The notes below the pieces were generated by a model. It was not told the DNA's origin, ran no database searches, and saw nothing but the letters and a program-made list of their open reading frames with translations. Below are positions 1-10,303 of a stretch of DNA of 64,000 nucleotides, one piece after another; the stretch's first letter is position 1; the number at the start of each line of letters is the position of its first letter. The translations under genes and the position numbers were made by a program. Origin of the DNA: Lepidonotus clava (Eukaryota > Annelida > Polychaeta > Phyllodocida > Polynoidae); NCBI GenBank assembly GCA_936440205.1, contig OW387140.1:20891659-20955658 (forward strand), written 5' to 3'.

Positions 1-364
1 TCCGGCTGTTGAGGACTGCATTCAGAGTAACACTTCCTTTCCAGGTTTTCTCCTCCATTAGTTATCTGTCTGCTTCCTGTACCGACCTAACCCTGCCGTA
101 TGCATGGGTACAATACATTGAAACCTTATTCACATTCTTACTTTTACCCTATCGACGGGATGTTTCACTAGTAATAGTATATACTGCAATGAAGTACCTT
201 TGTATATTCCTCTTATTTGGAATACGCGGCAGTCATAATGTTCTTGAGATCTTACGTCTCCCTCACTTTCAACTCTTGGAATCCTCTCATTTTTAAAATT
301 TGAATTCAGTCAATAAATCACTGAGGAGCAGTGTTCCCGATATCGGTCCCTACTCTCACCTGTA

Positions 365-530
365 GTTCTGTGCGCAGCCTCCCTCCCACGCCCCGCCCGG
401 AGCGCCCTCTGTGGCCGCCAACGGGTGGTGACGAGCAGCTCGCGCGGGTTGCCATAGTGAGTGGTGCGGGGCAGGCGGGAGCAGGTGGGAGTACGTGCCG
501 GGCGGGGAATGGCGCGCAGAAGTGTTCGCT
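365..530 (+). promoter_or_regulatory. GC-rich block, possible promoter and 5' exon region of the adenylyl cyclase gene
   Basis: This is a block of about 165 bp, far richer in G+C and CpG than its AT-rich surroundings. It contains a GC box (CCCCGCCC at 391-398). It is followed directly by a possible first exon with a good donor (GTGAGT at 563). No TATA box or initiator stands out. A promoter role is inferred from composition and position, 9.4 kb upstream of the first certain coding exon. Confidence 0.35.
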
Positions 531-562
531 TTCTCCTTCTAAACCATGATACTCCACAGACG
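509..562 (+). CDS. Candidate upstream first coding exon of the adenylyl cyclase
   Basis: An ATG at 509 with G at -3 and G at +4 opens an 18-codon frame (starting MARRSVRFLL) that runs, without a stop and in phase 0, to the consensus donor GTGAGT at 563. The next exon, if it begins at the acceptor ending at 9913, reads V-P-G-M and continues in the same frame. This would add 21 residues before the ATG at 9923. In-frame agreement by chance is roughly one in three, so the link is tentative; the same stretch could be 5' UTR. Confidence 0.35.
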
Positions 563-1541
563 GTGAGTCAGAGCGGCTAATTTGCCAGGTATACCTGAAA
601 CAAGGGGCCATATTTAGTTTTCTGAATTCCACAAACATTTTCTTCCAGACGGGTAGCGCAGTGCCCTTAGTCAAGATAGATGGAAGAATCGTTGGACCAT
701 TCTTTGTTTCCGGATATCAGCCTCTTCAGAGGAAATGTTTGCCAGTTTGTTAGGGCATGATAAGGACATCTGTGTGAAGAGGCTTTTGCCGGCCCGCAAC
801 CTGATTTGTGTAATTCAAAGTGCGCCATTCGATTGATCTGATACCTTTAGAAGGAGTTCTTTTTTGTATGCGATATCTAATAAATACAATGTACCTTTAT
901 AGCATAACAGGTGAAGGGGGTCCTCTTTTAATTGGGACTTGGAACCGGTCCAAAACTTGGTGTTTTAAGTGTTAACAGAGTTGTTGTTTTCTGGGGGAGA
1001 GGAGAAGATTGTACATAATCGTTTTTCTAACCAGAAATCAGTAAGAAAGAACGAGTGCGTATCTTGTATAACGCTATGGCGTCTCTGTTTATGGGTTCAC
1101 CTTGTAGGTTACACAACATAGGCCTATATATCCCAGAGGAGTCTCCACAACTGACATGATTTGAAAAGGGGAACTTTAATTTGTATTGTCTCAAAAACGG
1201 TGACTAAAATATTCTGACTTCATTAAATTGATCATTCAGAGGATTGGTTATTGTTGCTGGCCAACCAAAATAATATATCATAGGGCATCATGCATCAATC
1301 TGACAGGCTTTAACAATGTCCCTATTAGGAAATGCGCATAAGGCCTATACTTGTTGGATATATACAAACTTAAGATGAAATCCTGAAGAGAATCATACTA
1401 TTCTTAACTATAGTTATTGAAACTAGAACAGGAGACTATTTTAATTTGATATTTGACCTAGGACTGTTGACTTCGAATCTTAATGCTAATTGGAATGGGA
1501 ATGAGCTTATTTCAGCTCTTCAATTGGATAAGCCAGTAGGC
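563..1541 (+). other. Non-coding, no feature seen
   Basis: AT-rich sequence, probably the start of the long first intron if the exon at 509-562 is real. One TAGGCCTA octamer at 1119. No exon or repeat recognised. Confidence 0.5.
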
Positions 1542-2041
1542 TTTTTGGGAGTCCCTAGTTATATCTAAATAGTACTGTAGCTATCGGAGGGGACTTCCTC
1601 AATCAGTCATGTCTTGAGTCATTGAATTCTCTTTGTTCTTAATGACCGGTTACACAATGTCATGTCCAGCTGTTGAAGGGCATTGTCCTACAATAGTTGC
1701 TAGAGCCGGGCAGTTTGAGAAGCCAGAAGTGGGTTACATAATCACTACCTGAACCAAACAGCCCTCACCCCTCCACATTAGGACCTCCACTGTCACCTGG
1801 CGGTGGGCAGGTCTAGGTGGGTGAGTGATAGGTCAGCACAAGGTGCATGGCAGTGCATGCAGTGACCTAGTAGTATAGCCCTTCCCTAAACCAATCCCTG
1901 AGTTGTGTGTGACAGCAGGAGTGGTGGTGGTGGTCAGTACTCATAGCCCATATAGCCTTCTGGTTGTAGGAATGCCTTCAGTTTGAGGGACAACCATCAC
2001 TAATGCATGAGCGAAACTCTGTAGCTCTTTTGCTTCTTGTT
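1542..2041 (+). repeat. About 500-bp dispersed repeat, copy 1
   Basis: Begins TTTTTGGGAGTCCCTAGTTA and ends near TTTTGCTTCTTG. A second copy in the same orientation lies at 35089-35577, beyond the cyclase gene. Both share the GGGAGTCCC/GGGGACTTCC inverted pair near the start and a GACAGCAGGAGTGGTG stretch near the end. No coding capacity; family unknown. Confidence 0.85.
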
Positions 2042-2279
2042 TATGTATTGGGTAAATGCTCAGCACTAACGTGTCGATGTAATTTTACAGAGGATTGGGA
2101 TTTTTTGTTGATATAATCTTGAGAGACAATGTTCAGTTTGGCATAATGTGTATGTCAACAATCAAGCCCTTCTGATTGATCATTTATTAGAACTTTGACC
2201 AATAATTGTGGAAAATAGTGAGCTAAGGAGAGAAATTATGAATTTTAACTCACATTCTATGTAATCTAAACATCCATTT

Positions 2280-2572
2280 TTGTTGTTGCCATGGTAACAT
2301 GGTAGTCCAGTATTCTTTATTCAGACACCCTTGTGAATGGCGTCCCATACCAGTTTCCCCAAAATTCATGCAATTTTCATAAATACATAAATGATTTTAT
2401 TTTAATAAACTTAATCTCTGGAAAGTTTAGTTTGATGTACATTGAATATGAAATACTGCAATCCCCCGTACCCCAGCCCAGGTCAGGTAAAAATTGTCAG
2501 GGTAATATGTTTCATTAACATGTTTTCACCAATAACCCATTTGTAAAGAGCAAAATGTCCAATATTTCACTA
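2280..2572 (+). repeat. Dispersed repeat, left half (copy interrupted by a TIR element)
   Basis: Starts GTTGCCATGGTAACATG and ends in CAATATTTCACTA. A related copy lies at about 41905-42200 in the same orientation, sharing TTTTCACCAATAACCCA-like and AGCAAAATG.CCAATAT stretches. The sequence continues beyond the inserted element at 5733 (CTAGGTCACCAT), matching CTAGGTTACCAT of the other copy. Family unknown. Confidence 0.7.
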
Positions 2573-3394
2573 TAGTGGGGTCTGTTAAGGTCATTTTTTA
2601 GTGAAACCGTTACACGGCAGATAAAAGCATCAAATTTGGTATGAGACACCTCTGAGGCATAACTATCAAATCTGGAAGGGGAGCCACCTTGAAATATCGA
2701 CAGGACGGATGTGGGGGCCAAAAAACAAAATGGCCGACTTTTGCTACAAACAATCTTATATCTCAGCTTCTAAAATGACTAAAGAGACATGGTTGGTTTC
2801 AAAATCGGAAGATTATGGGTCAGGGAATTCAATAATTTGTGTTGGAAGTCAAAGCAGAAATCCAAAATCCAAGATGGCTGACCAATATTGAGAAATAACA
2901 TGATTTTCAGCTACTAAAGTATCTAGACAAGTGGAAAATATCAGTTATTTATAACCTAGAGGGCTCAATAGATATAATGTTCATCCAATACAATACCACA
3001 GATTTCAAAATGGCTGAATTTATTAGCATGAGACCTTTGATAATGACCGCTGGATTCCAAAATAATTCAAAAGAAAGGATAGCCTCCTTCGCAACAAGAT
3101 TTCTTGATTTCATTTGGTATGATGATCCCACAGGACTCCTTCATTGAATTTCAAAGGGGAGCCACCTCGAAATATCAACACAACCCCAGTGGGGGCCGAA
3201 AATCCAATATGGCCGACTTTTATTGAAATAATCTTATATCTGAGCTTCTAAAATGTCTAGAAACACATTGTTACACTGTTAAAAAAAATCCCATCAAATT
3301 TACGGTAAAGTACTGGCAACTATGTTGCCGAACTTTTACGGTAAATTTAACCGGTGACCGTAATTCTATGTGACCGTATTTTTAACAGGTGAAC

Positions 3395-3580
3395 ACCGTT
3401 TAAGTTTAACAGCAATATACCGTAATATGTACAATGGACTTTCATTCTTACGGATCAGAACCATTTAAGTTCAACAGTATTACACTGTAATACATACTGT
3501 GGACTTTCATTCTTAAGGATCAAAACCGTTTAAGTTCAACAAAAATATATTGCAATACATACTATGGTAAAATGCCATAC
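3395..3580 (+). repeat. 72-bp tandem repeat, about 2.6 copies
   Basis: Units begin near ACCGTTTAAGTTTAACAG and include GGACTTTCATTCTTACGGAT. The second and third copies differ by a few bases. All lie inside the CACTG-ended element. Confidence 0.8.
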
Positions 3581-4054
3581 AGTTTACACTGGATGTAATT
3601 TTAGCAGCATTGAAAGTTTTATTTTTCCTGTAATCACACTACAGGATAATTTAGCCAATAACCAAGTACATCCTTTTTCTCTTGGTTTAGCCGTGCATGG
3701 GTTGTTTGATTGTTGGAGGTAAAACCTATAGGGCTATAGCTGAGTCCTTGTACTAAAAAGGTGTCTACATGTTAATCCTACTGAAAAGGTGTTTTAAAAC
3801 ATCTTGTAAATGTTTTAGGGTGTTCTGGTTGGTTGGCCATACCAAAAATAGCAGGCCAATGAGGTGATTATCTTAATAACGCCATAAAAACCAAAAAATC
3901 TAACATTTTTAATCACAAAGTTCCAAATTCCTAAATGTATGAAAAATATATTTTACTAACCATGGCCAAAAATACAGAGGGCATGCTGCAAACCACTACT
4001 ACTGATAGTACCATTACTGCATAGTAGTAATTTGATAACATGACTAGCCTAGGT

Positions 4055-4800
4055 TTGAACCCAGGATCTCTCACTTATGAACAGGTTGAGGCTACGACGG
4101 GAAAAACGGGACGTCCCGTTTTTTCAGGACGCAACCCTGTAAATCATTTAAAAACATTCCATTATCATTTTTTCAATTTCAAAATATGACCTTATATGAC
4201 AAACAATTATTTGGTCAAATTAAAATTGAATCCCATCAATACAATACTTGTTTTTATGGGTTTTAAAAGTCTGCCTGAAAAAACGGGACGTCTTGTAAAA
4301 ATGGATCATGAAACTGTCCTGTTATTTCAGGACGGGCTGTTTTCTTGGTATGATTTTTGTAACTTTTAAAAAATAAAATCAATAGAAAAAAAATGCAACA
4401 ATAGAATGTCAAAATGCAATGATCATTTTGATGCAAAAGATGTGTACTTTCACGACAAATATTCTTTTAATTTAGCAACCTCCTCATTTTCTGAGCATTT
4501 TTAATTATGTAAATATATTAATTGTTAAATTCTTATTTATGTAATTGTCAAAATGGAAAATGCTATCAAATTCATGTTAAATGCAGAATTTCATAATTTT
4601 TGCAGTTTGCTTATGTAGAAGTATTATATCATGTTTGTTTAGTGTATCATTCATGTACAATCTCAACTAAAATAATTAGATAATACACTTTTTCATAATT
4701 TCCTGTTATTACAGGACATCCTGTTTTTACAGGACGTCCCGTTTTTCAGTTGTATCCCCAACCTGATGAAGCCTGAGCTGTACCACTTAGCTATGGAGGC
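4055..4800 (-). mobile_element. tRNA-derived SINE head on the minus strand, split by a MITE
   Basis: Read on the minus strand, an A-box-like TAGCTAAGTGGTACAGC (about 4795-4779) and a B-box-like GGGTTCAAACC (about 4073-4060) belong to one tRNA-like head. They are separated by the 684-bp element at 4082-4765. With that insert set aside, the two boxes have normal tRNA spacing. It is a relic, not a working tRNA. Confidence 0.7.
4082..4765. mobile_element. 684-bp MITE with 5-bp target duplication ATGAA
   Basis: Inverted ends of about 35 bp (CAGGTTGAGGCTACGAC... against CAGGTTGGGGATACAAC..., both followed by AAAACGGGACGTCC). ATGAA occurs at 4077-4081 and 4766-4770 as a perfect target duplication. 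Several further inverted ACGGGACGTCC motifs lie inside. The interior is AT-rich with no coding capacity. It sits inside the SINE head above. Confidence 0.85.
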
Positions 4801-4953
4801 CTGTAGGTAGACAGAGCCCAGCTTTGCTGCTTAACTGAATAAGTAGGGGTATGAAAGTAATGACTTAATGTTTGTTTAATGTTGAACACCTGTATAGTAG
4901 TACTGATCCTACTCATTGGTGCTGACTATGACAGTATACATCTCATGCAGTCC

Positions 4954-5035
4954 AAGTAAGCTCAGTTGGTTAGGCTTCTACCTTGAATGTGGAGAATGTG
5001 GGTTCTAATCCCAAAGTGTCTATTTTTCTTTTCCA
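4954..5035 (+). repeat. tRNA-like segment (SINE head), plus strand
   Basis: AAGCTCAGTTGGTTAGG resembles an A box and GGGTTCTAATCC a B box at normal spacing. The flanks do not form an acceptor stem, so this is a tRNA-derived repeat, not a gene. Confidence 0.65.
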
Positions 5036-5732
5036 TACAGTATAGACCTTGTGCACAGATGGCACGTGATGAGATTTTGTTGATCACCACATGGTCACCA
5101 CACCCACATGGCTATGAAATATATATTCAATTTTAAGAAAATAATTGTTAATTATGATGTAATGAGTTTTCTATTGATAAATTAGACAAAAATCTTCATC
5201 ATAAATTTTTTAGAATTGTGAATAATGATGAATTTAAATTGATCACCAATATGGCGGCCATGTCAATTTGGGAGATGTGACGTCATGTGCACATCTATAC
5301 ATTTCCCAAATACGGTATATTACTGTGAGGCTAATTTCAGTAATACAATGTTATATACTGTAAATTGCAATGGTATTATGGTAGATAACCGCAAAATAAA
5401 ATATGGTATTTTACTGTTGAGGTTTACAGTATATAACTGTTAAAGTTACGTTTTTTTAACAGTGTTTAACAAAACTAGTAGATTATAGGCCAGGAAATTC
5501 AATTATTTGCTTTTGGAATCTATGCAGAAGGTCTGATTCAAGGTAGTCAATATATTTGGGTAAATATCTAAAATTTCAAATGCTAAAAACATACAAAATT
5601 TGTCAAATTTCATTTTGGTATTTCAAGGTGGCTCCCCTTCTAGATTTAATAGTTATGCCTCAGAGGTGCCTGATGCAAAATTTGGTGCTTTTATCCGTTC
5701 CGTAATGAGAATGTTGTTAACAGACCCCACTA

Positions 5733-5800
5733 CTAGGTCACCATTATAATGTGATTATTTAGGTATTTAATGTTCAAAGGCATACTAAAAAAGAGAACGA
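5733..5800 (+). repeat. Dispersed repeat, right half
   Basis: Continuation of the repeat that begins at 2280; the first bases (CTAGGTCACCAT) align with CTAGGTTACCAT at 42146 in the uninterrupted relative. The end is indistinct. Confidence 0.5.
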
Positions 5801-6294
5801 CTAATAGGCATATTCACATAATGTTAATGATTAGATAGTCACAAGCTGCCGTACCAGGTCCAGTTATGATACATACACAAAAGCAGGAGGAAGTATCTCT
5901 AAACTAAATTCTCTCAGGCTGATGTAGTCTACTCATGACAGCCTTAGGCCCATATAAAATGGCAGTTAGGGCCATATGAAACAGCTAGAGATGCGTTCTC
6001 GGTTTTAAACATAATAGAGATCCAGCTCAACTCAACTGTTGCGTTAAGTTCAAACTCTCAGTAAGTGGCCGGGCCGTAACTCTGTATGTGTGACATAGTT
6101 TAAGACTGAACACAACTGTTTTTAGTCCATTAGCCAACCAGATGAACGCGTTTGTCCCCATTATGGTTATGCTAGACAGGGATAAAAATACTTTGAGGCA
6201 ACTGTTATGGAAGGTCAGAGTGGGAGGGGGCTGGTGGGTAGGAGACTCTTCATTGAATAATTTAGATATGTTACATTTGCAATAGTCCTGTGAC

Positions 6295-6965
6295 CATCCC
6301 AGCAAACGCACTACATTTAGACAAGGTTGTACAGCATACCATTTTTGCAACGTTGCAATTAAAACGTTGCAGTAATGCAGTAATGTAATAATGTAGTAAC
6401 AACTTTTTGTCAGACAACGTCATTTTCACAACATTGCTGCAATGTTGTGAGATAACCTTAATACAACATGGCAAAACTGTTTAAAAATTGAAATATTTCA
6501 AAACTTCTTTTTTTTAAAGGGTCATTCAAGATAAATTTTTAAAGAATTTTTCAGGTAAAATGCTACACTCGGTGTTCTGAATCAGGAATTATGGTCCATA
6601 TTGAAGATATGATAAAATACTTATATTAAAGTGGAACTCATAATATTAATTTACTGCCCCTAGGTTTGAGAGACTACTTGTATATGCAATTGTCATCTGA
6701 AGATGATGCCACAGGAATGAAGATTTTGGGAACCATTTTGAAAAAGACATAAAATTCTTCAGTCAGTGTAAAGAATGTAATTTATGAGTTTTTAGGTTCT
6801 TGGGAAAAAGGTAGCGAATAAGTCACAATGTTGCTGTAACCTGTCTCGCAGTCAGCTGTTTTTATATTTTGGCAGCTACGATTTACAACGTTGTTGCAAC
6901 CAAAAAACAAAGTTGCAGCAATGTTGCATAATTTGAAATTGTTAGGTTGGACACAACTTAGTTTT
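6295..6965. mobile_element. MITE-like repeat with AACGTTGCA motifs at both ends
   Basis: Both ends carry several AACGTTGCA/TGCAACGTT-type motifs in opposite arrangement (around 6345-6445 and 6890-6930). No target duplication could be fixed and no protein-coding remnant is seen. Boundaries are approximate. Confidence 0.5.
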
Positions 6966-9913
6966 TCCCAAGTTAAATAAGCACATTATCAAATACATTG
7001 TGTGAAAGCTGAAATTCTCAGCTAATTAGTAGTGGCGCTCGTGTTATCATGGAACACTGTTATTAGGCTACCATCCATTACCATTGTTGCTTACCCAGCC
7101 ATTTGTATCCCATCCTGTCACTTCCATCGTACTGCACCGAATTCCTTTATATTTTAGGTTAAAGAAAAAACAACTTTAAAATTATCCTTGATATATAGTG
7201 TGAATACATCGTTCTATTCTCGAGACTAAACCTTCCTCTCACCTGTCTATTCTGGTGATAGATATACCTCAAGCTATTCCCTTATTGGTTTCACTAACGA
7301 GCAAGTTATGCAATGAATCACACGAATGAGTCTAGCATCTATAATTTTCTGGAGCATACCTAATAATTTGAGGTCATTCCAGTAGAACAGGGTGTAACTA
7401 TTACGTTTTACAGAAATTGAATTATATTATATATCGTGGCGCTCCCCCTCCTTTCCATTAGCAAGCCCCCACTTTTTCAAAAAGCTGTAACCGCCGCTGT
7501 TTATGACAATGAGTAACATTGCATTCTGTTAAAAAGAAGACATCTATGACATAATCCTTTGGTTTCAAAATCTGTTTGTTTTAGTTACCAATCTTTAGTC
7601 TTCAGTTAAGGACTGCAAGTTTTAGTCTACGAAACTTTTACTGAAGACAAAACAGATCCTATCCTTTACTTTGATATTAAGCATACATCTAATAAGTGGT
7701 ACAGGCCATACTTTCAATGATTTATTTTTTTAATTTCGCGTGAATCACATGTTCTTTCAGATGTTATAGCTATATGACTGCAGATATATAACCATATTAA
7801 TACAAATGTATATATGGGTTGTGATGATGAGTAATGTAATTATGAGAGATTCCTGGTGCCAAAGTTCATCTTCTAATGTCTGAGTCAAAATGCCAGGTTA
7901 GGGTTCCCTGTCACATGCGTGATTTAAGTCAAGCACACATGTGCTTGATAAGCATATTAAACTTAAATATCGTTGTGCCATATTGCCGTTGGCCTTTGCA
8001 CTTCTGTATCAAGCAACTCCCATATTCCAACCTCTTTTGCCATGAAGCATTTCAGATACGCGTGTCGTATGTTGTGAAATGGGAAGGGTTTACTGGTTCT
8101 TGCTGCTTTGGTTGATACATAAGCTTAAGGTCTTTGTGCATCTCTCTTTATCCCTGAACAAAAATAAGAAGATTAAATAATTTGGACTGAGTTGATAGTC
8201 ACGAGTCATACATTTTCTCTTCCTACTTCTCTCTTCATTATGTTTTACTAGTCACTCAAAGAATAAATCAGTTGGCTGGTCCTCAAGTATTATTTTGGAG
8301 AAATAACACGACTGTACATCATAACAAGAAAGAATAAGGTGAATTGTCATAAACATATCCTATCATGAAGGATAGATACATTGAATCATAACATCAAGTC
8401 TCAAAAAAAGAAGAGAACAGTTTTACACTGAACTTCTACTGGTATCTTCCAGGGAATTGATAGACCAGCATTCCCAACGTTGGCCCCTGCTTTAAACAAT
8501 CTAAATAAGGAATCTGTGAGCAAGTTGTGCAAATAGGACAGGCTGCCCCTACATAGATGTCAAATTGATGGTCTCAAGCTTATGTTGTTAGAAATCCCTA
8601 CATTATGTTGTCAGAAATCCCCATATTTTTAGGTAAGGTAAATAAATGATAGATGTCCCTAATCATTTAAGATGAAACAGAGTTATCGATTCTTCCATCA
8701 TACCATAGCATTCTCTCTATTGGATTGGATGTATTATTGCTGGATGGCCTGACTAAGGAATAATTAATAGTTGATATAGGATATCCTACAGAGACGTTTA
8801 CTTAACAGAGTTCAATAACATACCCTTATAAGCATGTTCTGTCATTACAAAATCGTTACCTAACTTGAGCTCATCTGTTGTCATCTCGTCTGCCACTTGT
8901 GACTGCACAGTATCTTAAGCCTACTAATCAAAGTGAGATAATAGAGATAGAGCACGGGCTTATTGCTTGAATGACGCATATATTATCTTCCAATTGCCCC
9001 TACATGAAAGGAGGCGCGTCGATAGAAACAACTTCTGTCGGCATTATTGTCGTCATTCCTTGACGTATCTTCTGCTGCATTAGATTCGGTGTCTGGGAAG
9101 CAGATAATAACAGTGGGGTACCAGTGGTGTTAGTGACAAAGCGATGGCACTCAATGAAAGCAACCACAGTAGTACATGTACAACGAAAAGAGAGAGGTCA
9201 ACATAAAGGACAAATGCCAAAACCTGACACATTCATGGATACGCATGCTGTAGGTATTTTGTAGTTTCGGTTCCTAAATCAACAAATTAGGTTCCTTAAT
9301 TAACGAAATTTAGGGAGGGAATTATAAATCTGCATGGGTGCGCTCCTGGATCCGCCCTTTCATTACGTAATGTATCAATGATTTACATAATTCATTTGGT
9401 CTCTAGCTTATGGGATATAATAATTATTATTGTCTACTAATCGTTGTCAAAGGCCCCCTTGCACACAGGCAATATACATAGAGGCCATCTTGGATTTTCG
9501 TTCCATAGTGAATCATGGGAAAATGAGCCTCGGCTGAGGATAGATCTATAGATGAGCATTCATTCTAAAAAAAACTGTATGAAATCCCAACAGTAGTTGT
9601 AACAAAACATATCTCATATGGATGATTGTTAACACACTTGTATCGACTAAGGTGTTAGGGTCAAATATTACTCCCTCATTCATCAAATAGGGTAAATAGG
9701 TGGAGCAAATATTATGTATGGAATAGGCTATATAATGTGGCTGCAACCCAGAACAGGCTGCCTACTGAAATATACTTTTGACCATCCTACCAGGGCTGCA
9801 TGTCACATGTAGGCTATTTCTGATTAAAATAAACAATAACAGACGATTTCAAACTTCAACAAATCAGAAACATTGTCTGCACCAATTTCAATACAACGAT
9901 TCTTCTGTTCCAG
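6966..9913 (+). other. Non-coding region before exon 1 of the cyclase
   Basis: About 2.9 kb, AT-rich. It includes a fragment at about 7436-7490 shared with 24560-24610 (GCTCCCCCTCCTTTCCATTA type). Nothing else is recognised. An open frame at 7876-8115 ends in a peptide vaguely like a chromodomain (VVKWEGF) but has no further support. Confidence 0.5.
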
Positions 9914-9922
9914 GTTCCAGGT

Positions 9923-10303
9923 ATGACTAGGGATGCTGGTAGGAGGAAATCTGAGTCACTTAAGGCCAACGGTTTCTTAACAAATGGCGGGCGATGTTTG
10001 TCTCCGCACCAGGAGGACGAGACTGTGGTCTCCATAGACGGCCGGGTGACGGTGGACGGCCGGGTGACGGTGGACAGCCGGGTGACGGTGGACAGTCGGG
10101 TGACGGTGGACGGGCCCTCCTCCGTCATACTGGAGGACACAGAGAACAGCACTGCGCAGGCGCGGGCTGCGGACACGGAGTTGGAGGCTGTGACAAATGG
10201 CGGACTTCCGGTGTTGGCTGAGGAGGCTCAGAAGGTCGTCCAGGCGTGTCTAATCGACCAGGAGGACCACCAGGGCAGCCGCTGGTCCATTAATGTCATC
10301 AGG
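9923..10303 (+). CDS. Adenylyl cyclase exon 1 (N-terminal cytoplasmic region)
   Basis: Encodes residues 1-127; donor GTAAGG follows, phase 0. The exon itself starts upstream, at 9914 (acceptor ttccag) or 9921. The ATG at 9923 is the first in-frame one in the exon. It holds four tandem copies of an 18-bp unit encoding G/S-R-V-T-V-D. The rest is polar and rich in Glu, Asp and Ser, with no recognisable domain. The N-terminus is poorly conserved in this family, so this exon is placed by frame and splice sites, not homology. Confidence 0.75.

Larger units (their letters stand above)
3274..5464. mobile_element. MITE-like DNA element with CACTGTTAAAAAAA ends
   Basis: Ends are inverted: CACTGTTAAAAAAA at 3274-3287 and its complement at 5451-5464. 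It splits the second tandem unit of the surrounding element, whose sequence resumes after it. Target duplication is not clear. It contains three copies of a 72-bp tandem repeat (3395-3580), a minus-strand SINE, another inserted element and a plus-strand tRNA-like segment. No protein-coding remnant seen. The CA-rich ends suggest hAT-like, tentatively. Confidence 0.7.
2573..5732. mobile_element. Non-autonomous DNA transposon with long terminal inverted repeats
   Basis: The ends are inverted copies over about 120 bp, starting TAGTGGGGTCTGTTAA, and both contain a CACCTCTGAGGCATAACTAT-type stretch. It is flanked by CTA at 2570-2572 and 5733-5735, a 3-bp target duplication. The interior contains a tandem duplication of about 478 bp (compare 2676 onward with 3154 onward; both have GGGGGCC.. 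followed by ATGGCCGACTTTT). No transposase frame remains. It hosts the element at 3274-5464. A 3-bp duplication is compatible with PIF/Harbinger-like or CACTA-like elements. Confidence 0.75.

Noticed and set aside
401-416. CTCF-like motif on the minus strand (AGAGGGCGC)
   Set aside because: Only the core matches and the 5' half is off by one base; a single weak match in a GC-rich block is not enough.
7876-8115. 79-codon open frame ending with VVKWEGF, vaguely chromodomain-like
   Set aside because: Only six or seven residues match, with none of the surrounding chromodomain pattern and no neighbouring coding remnant. Probably chance.
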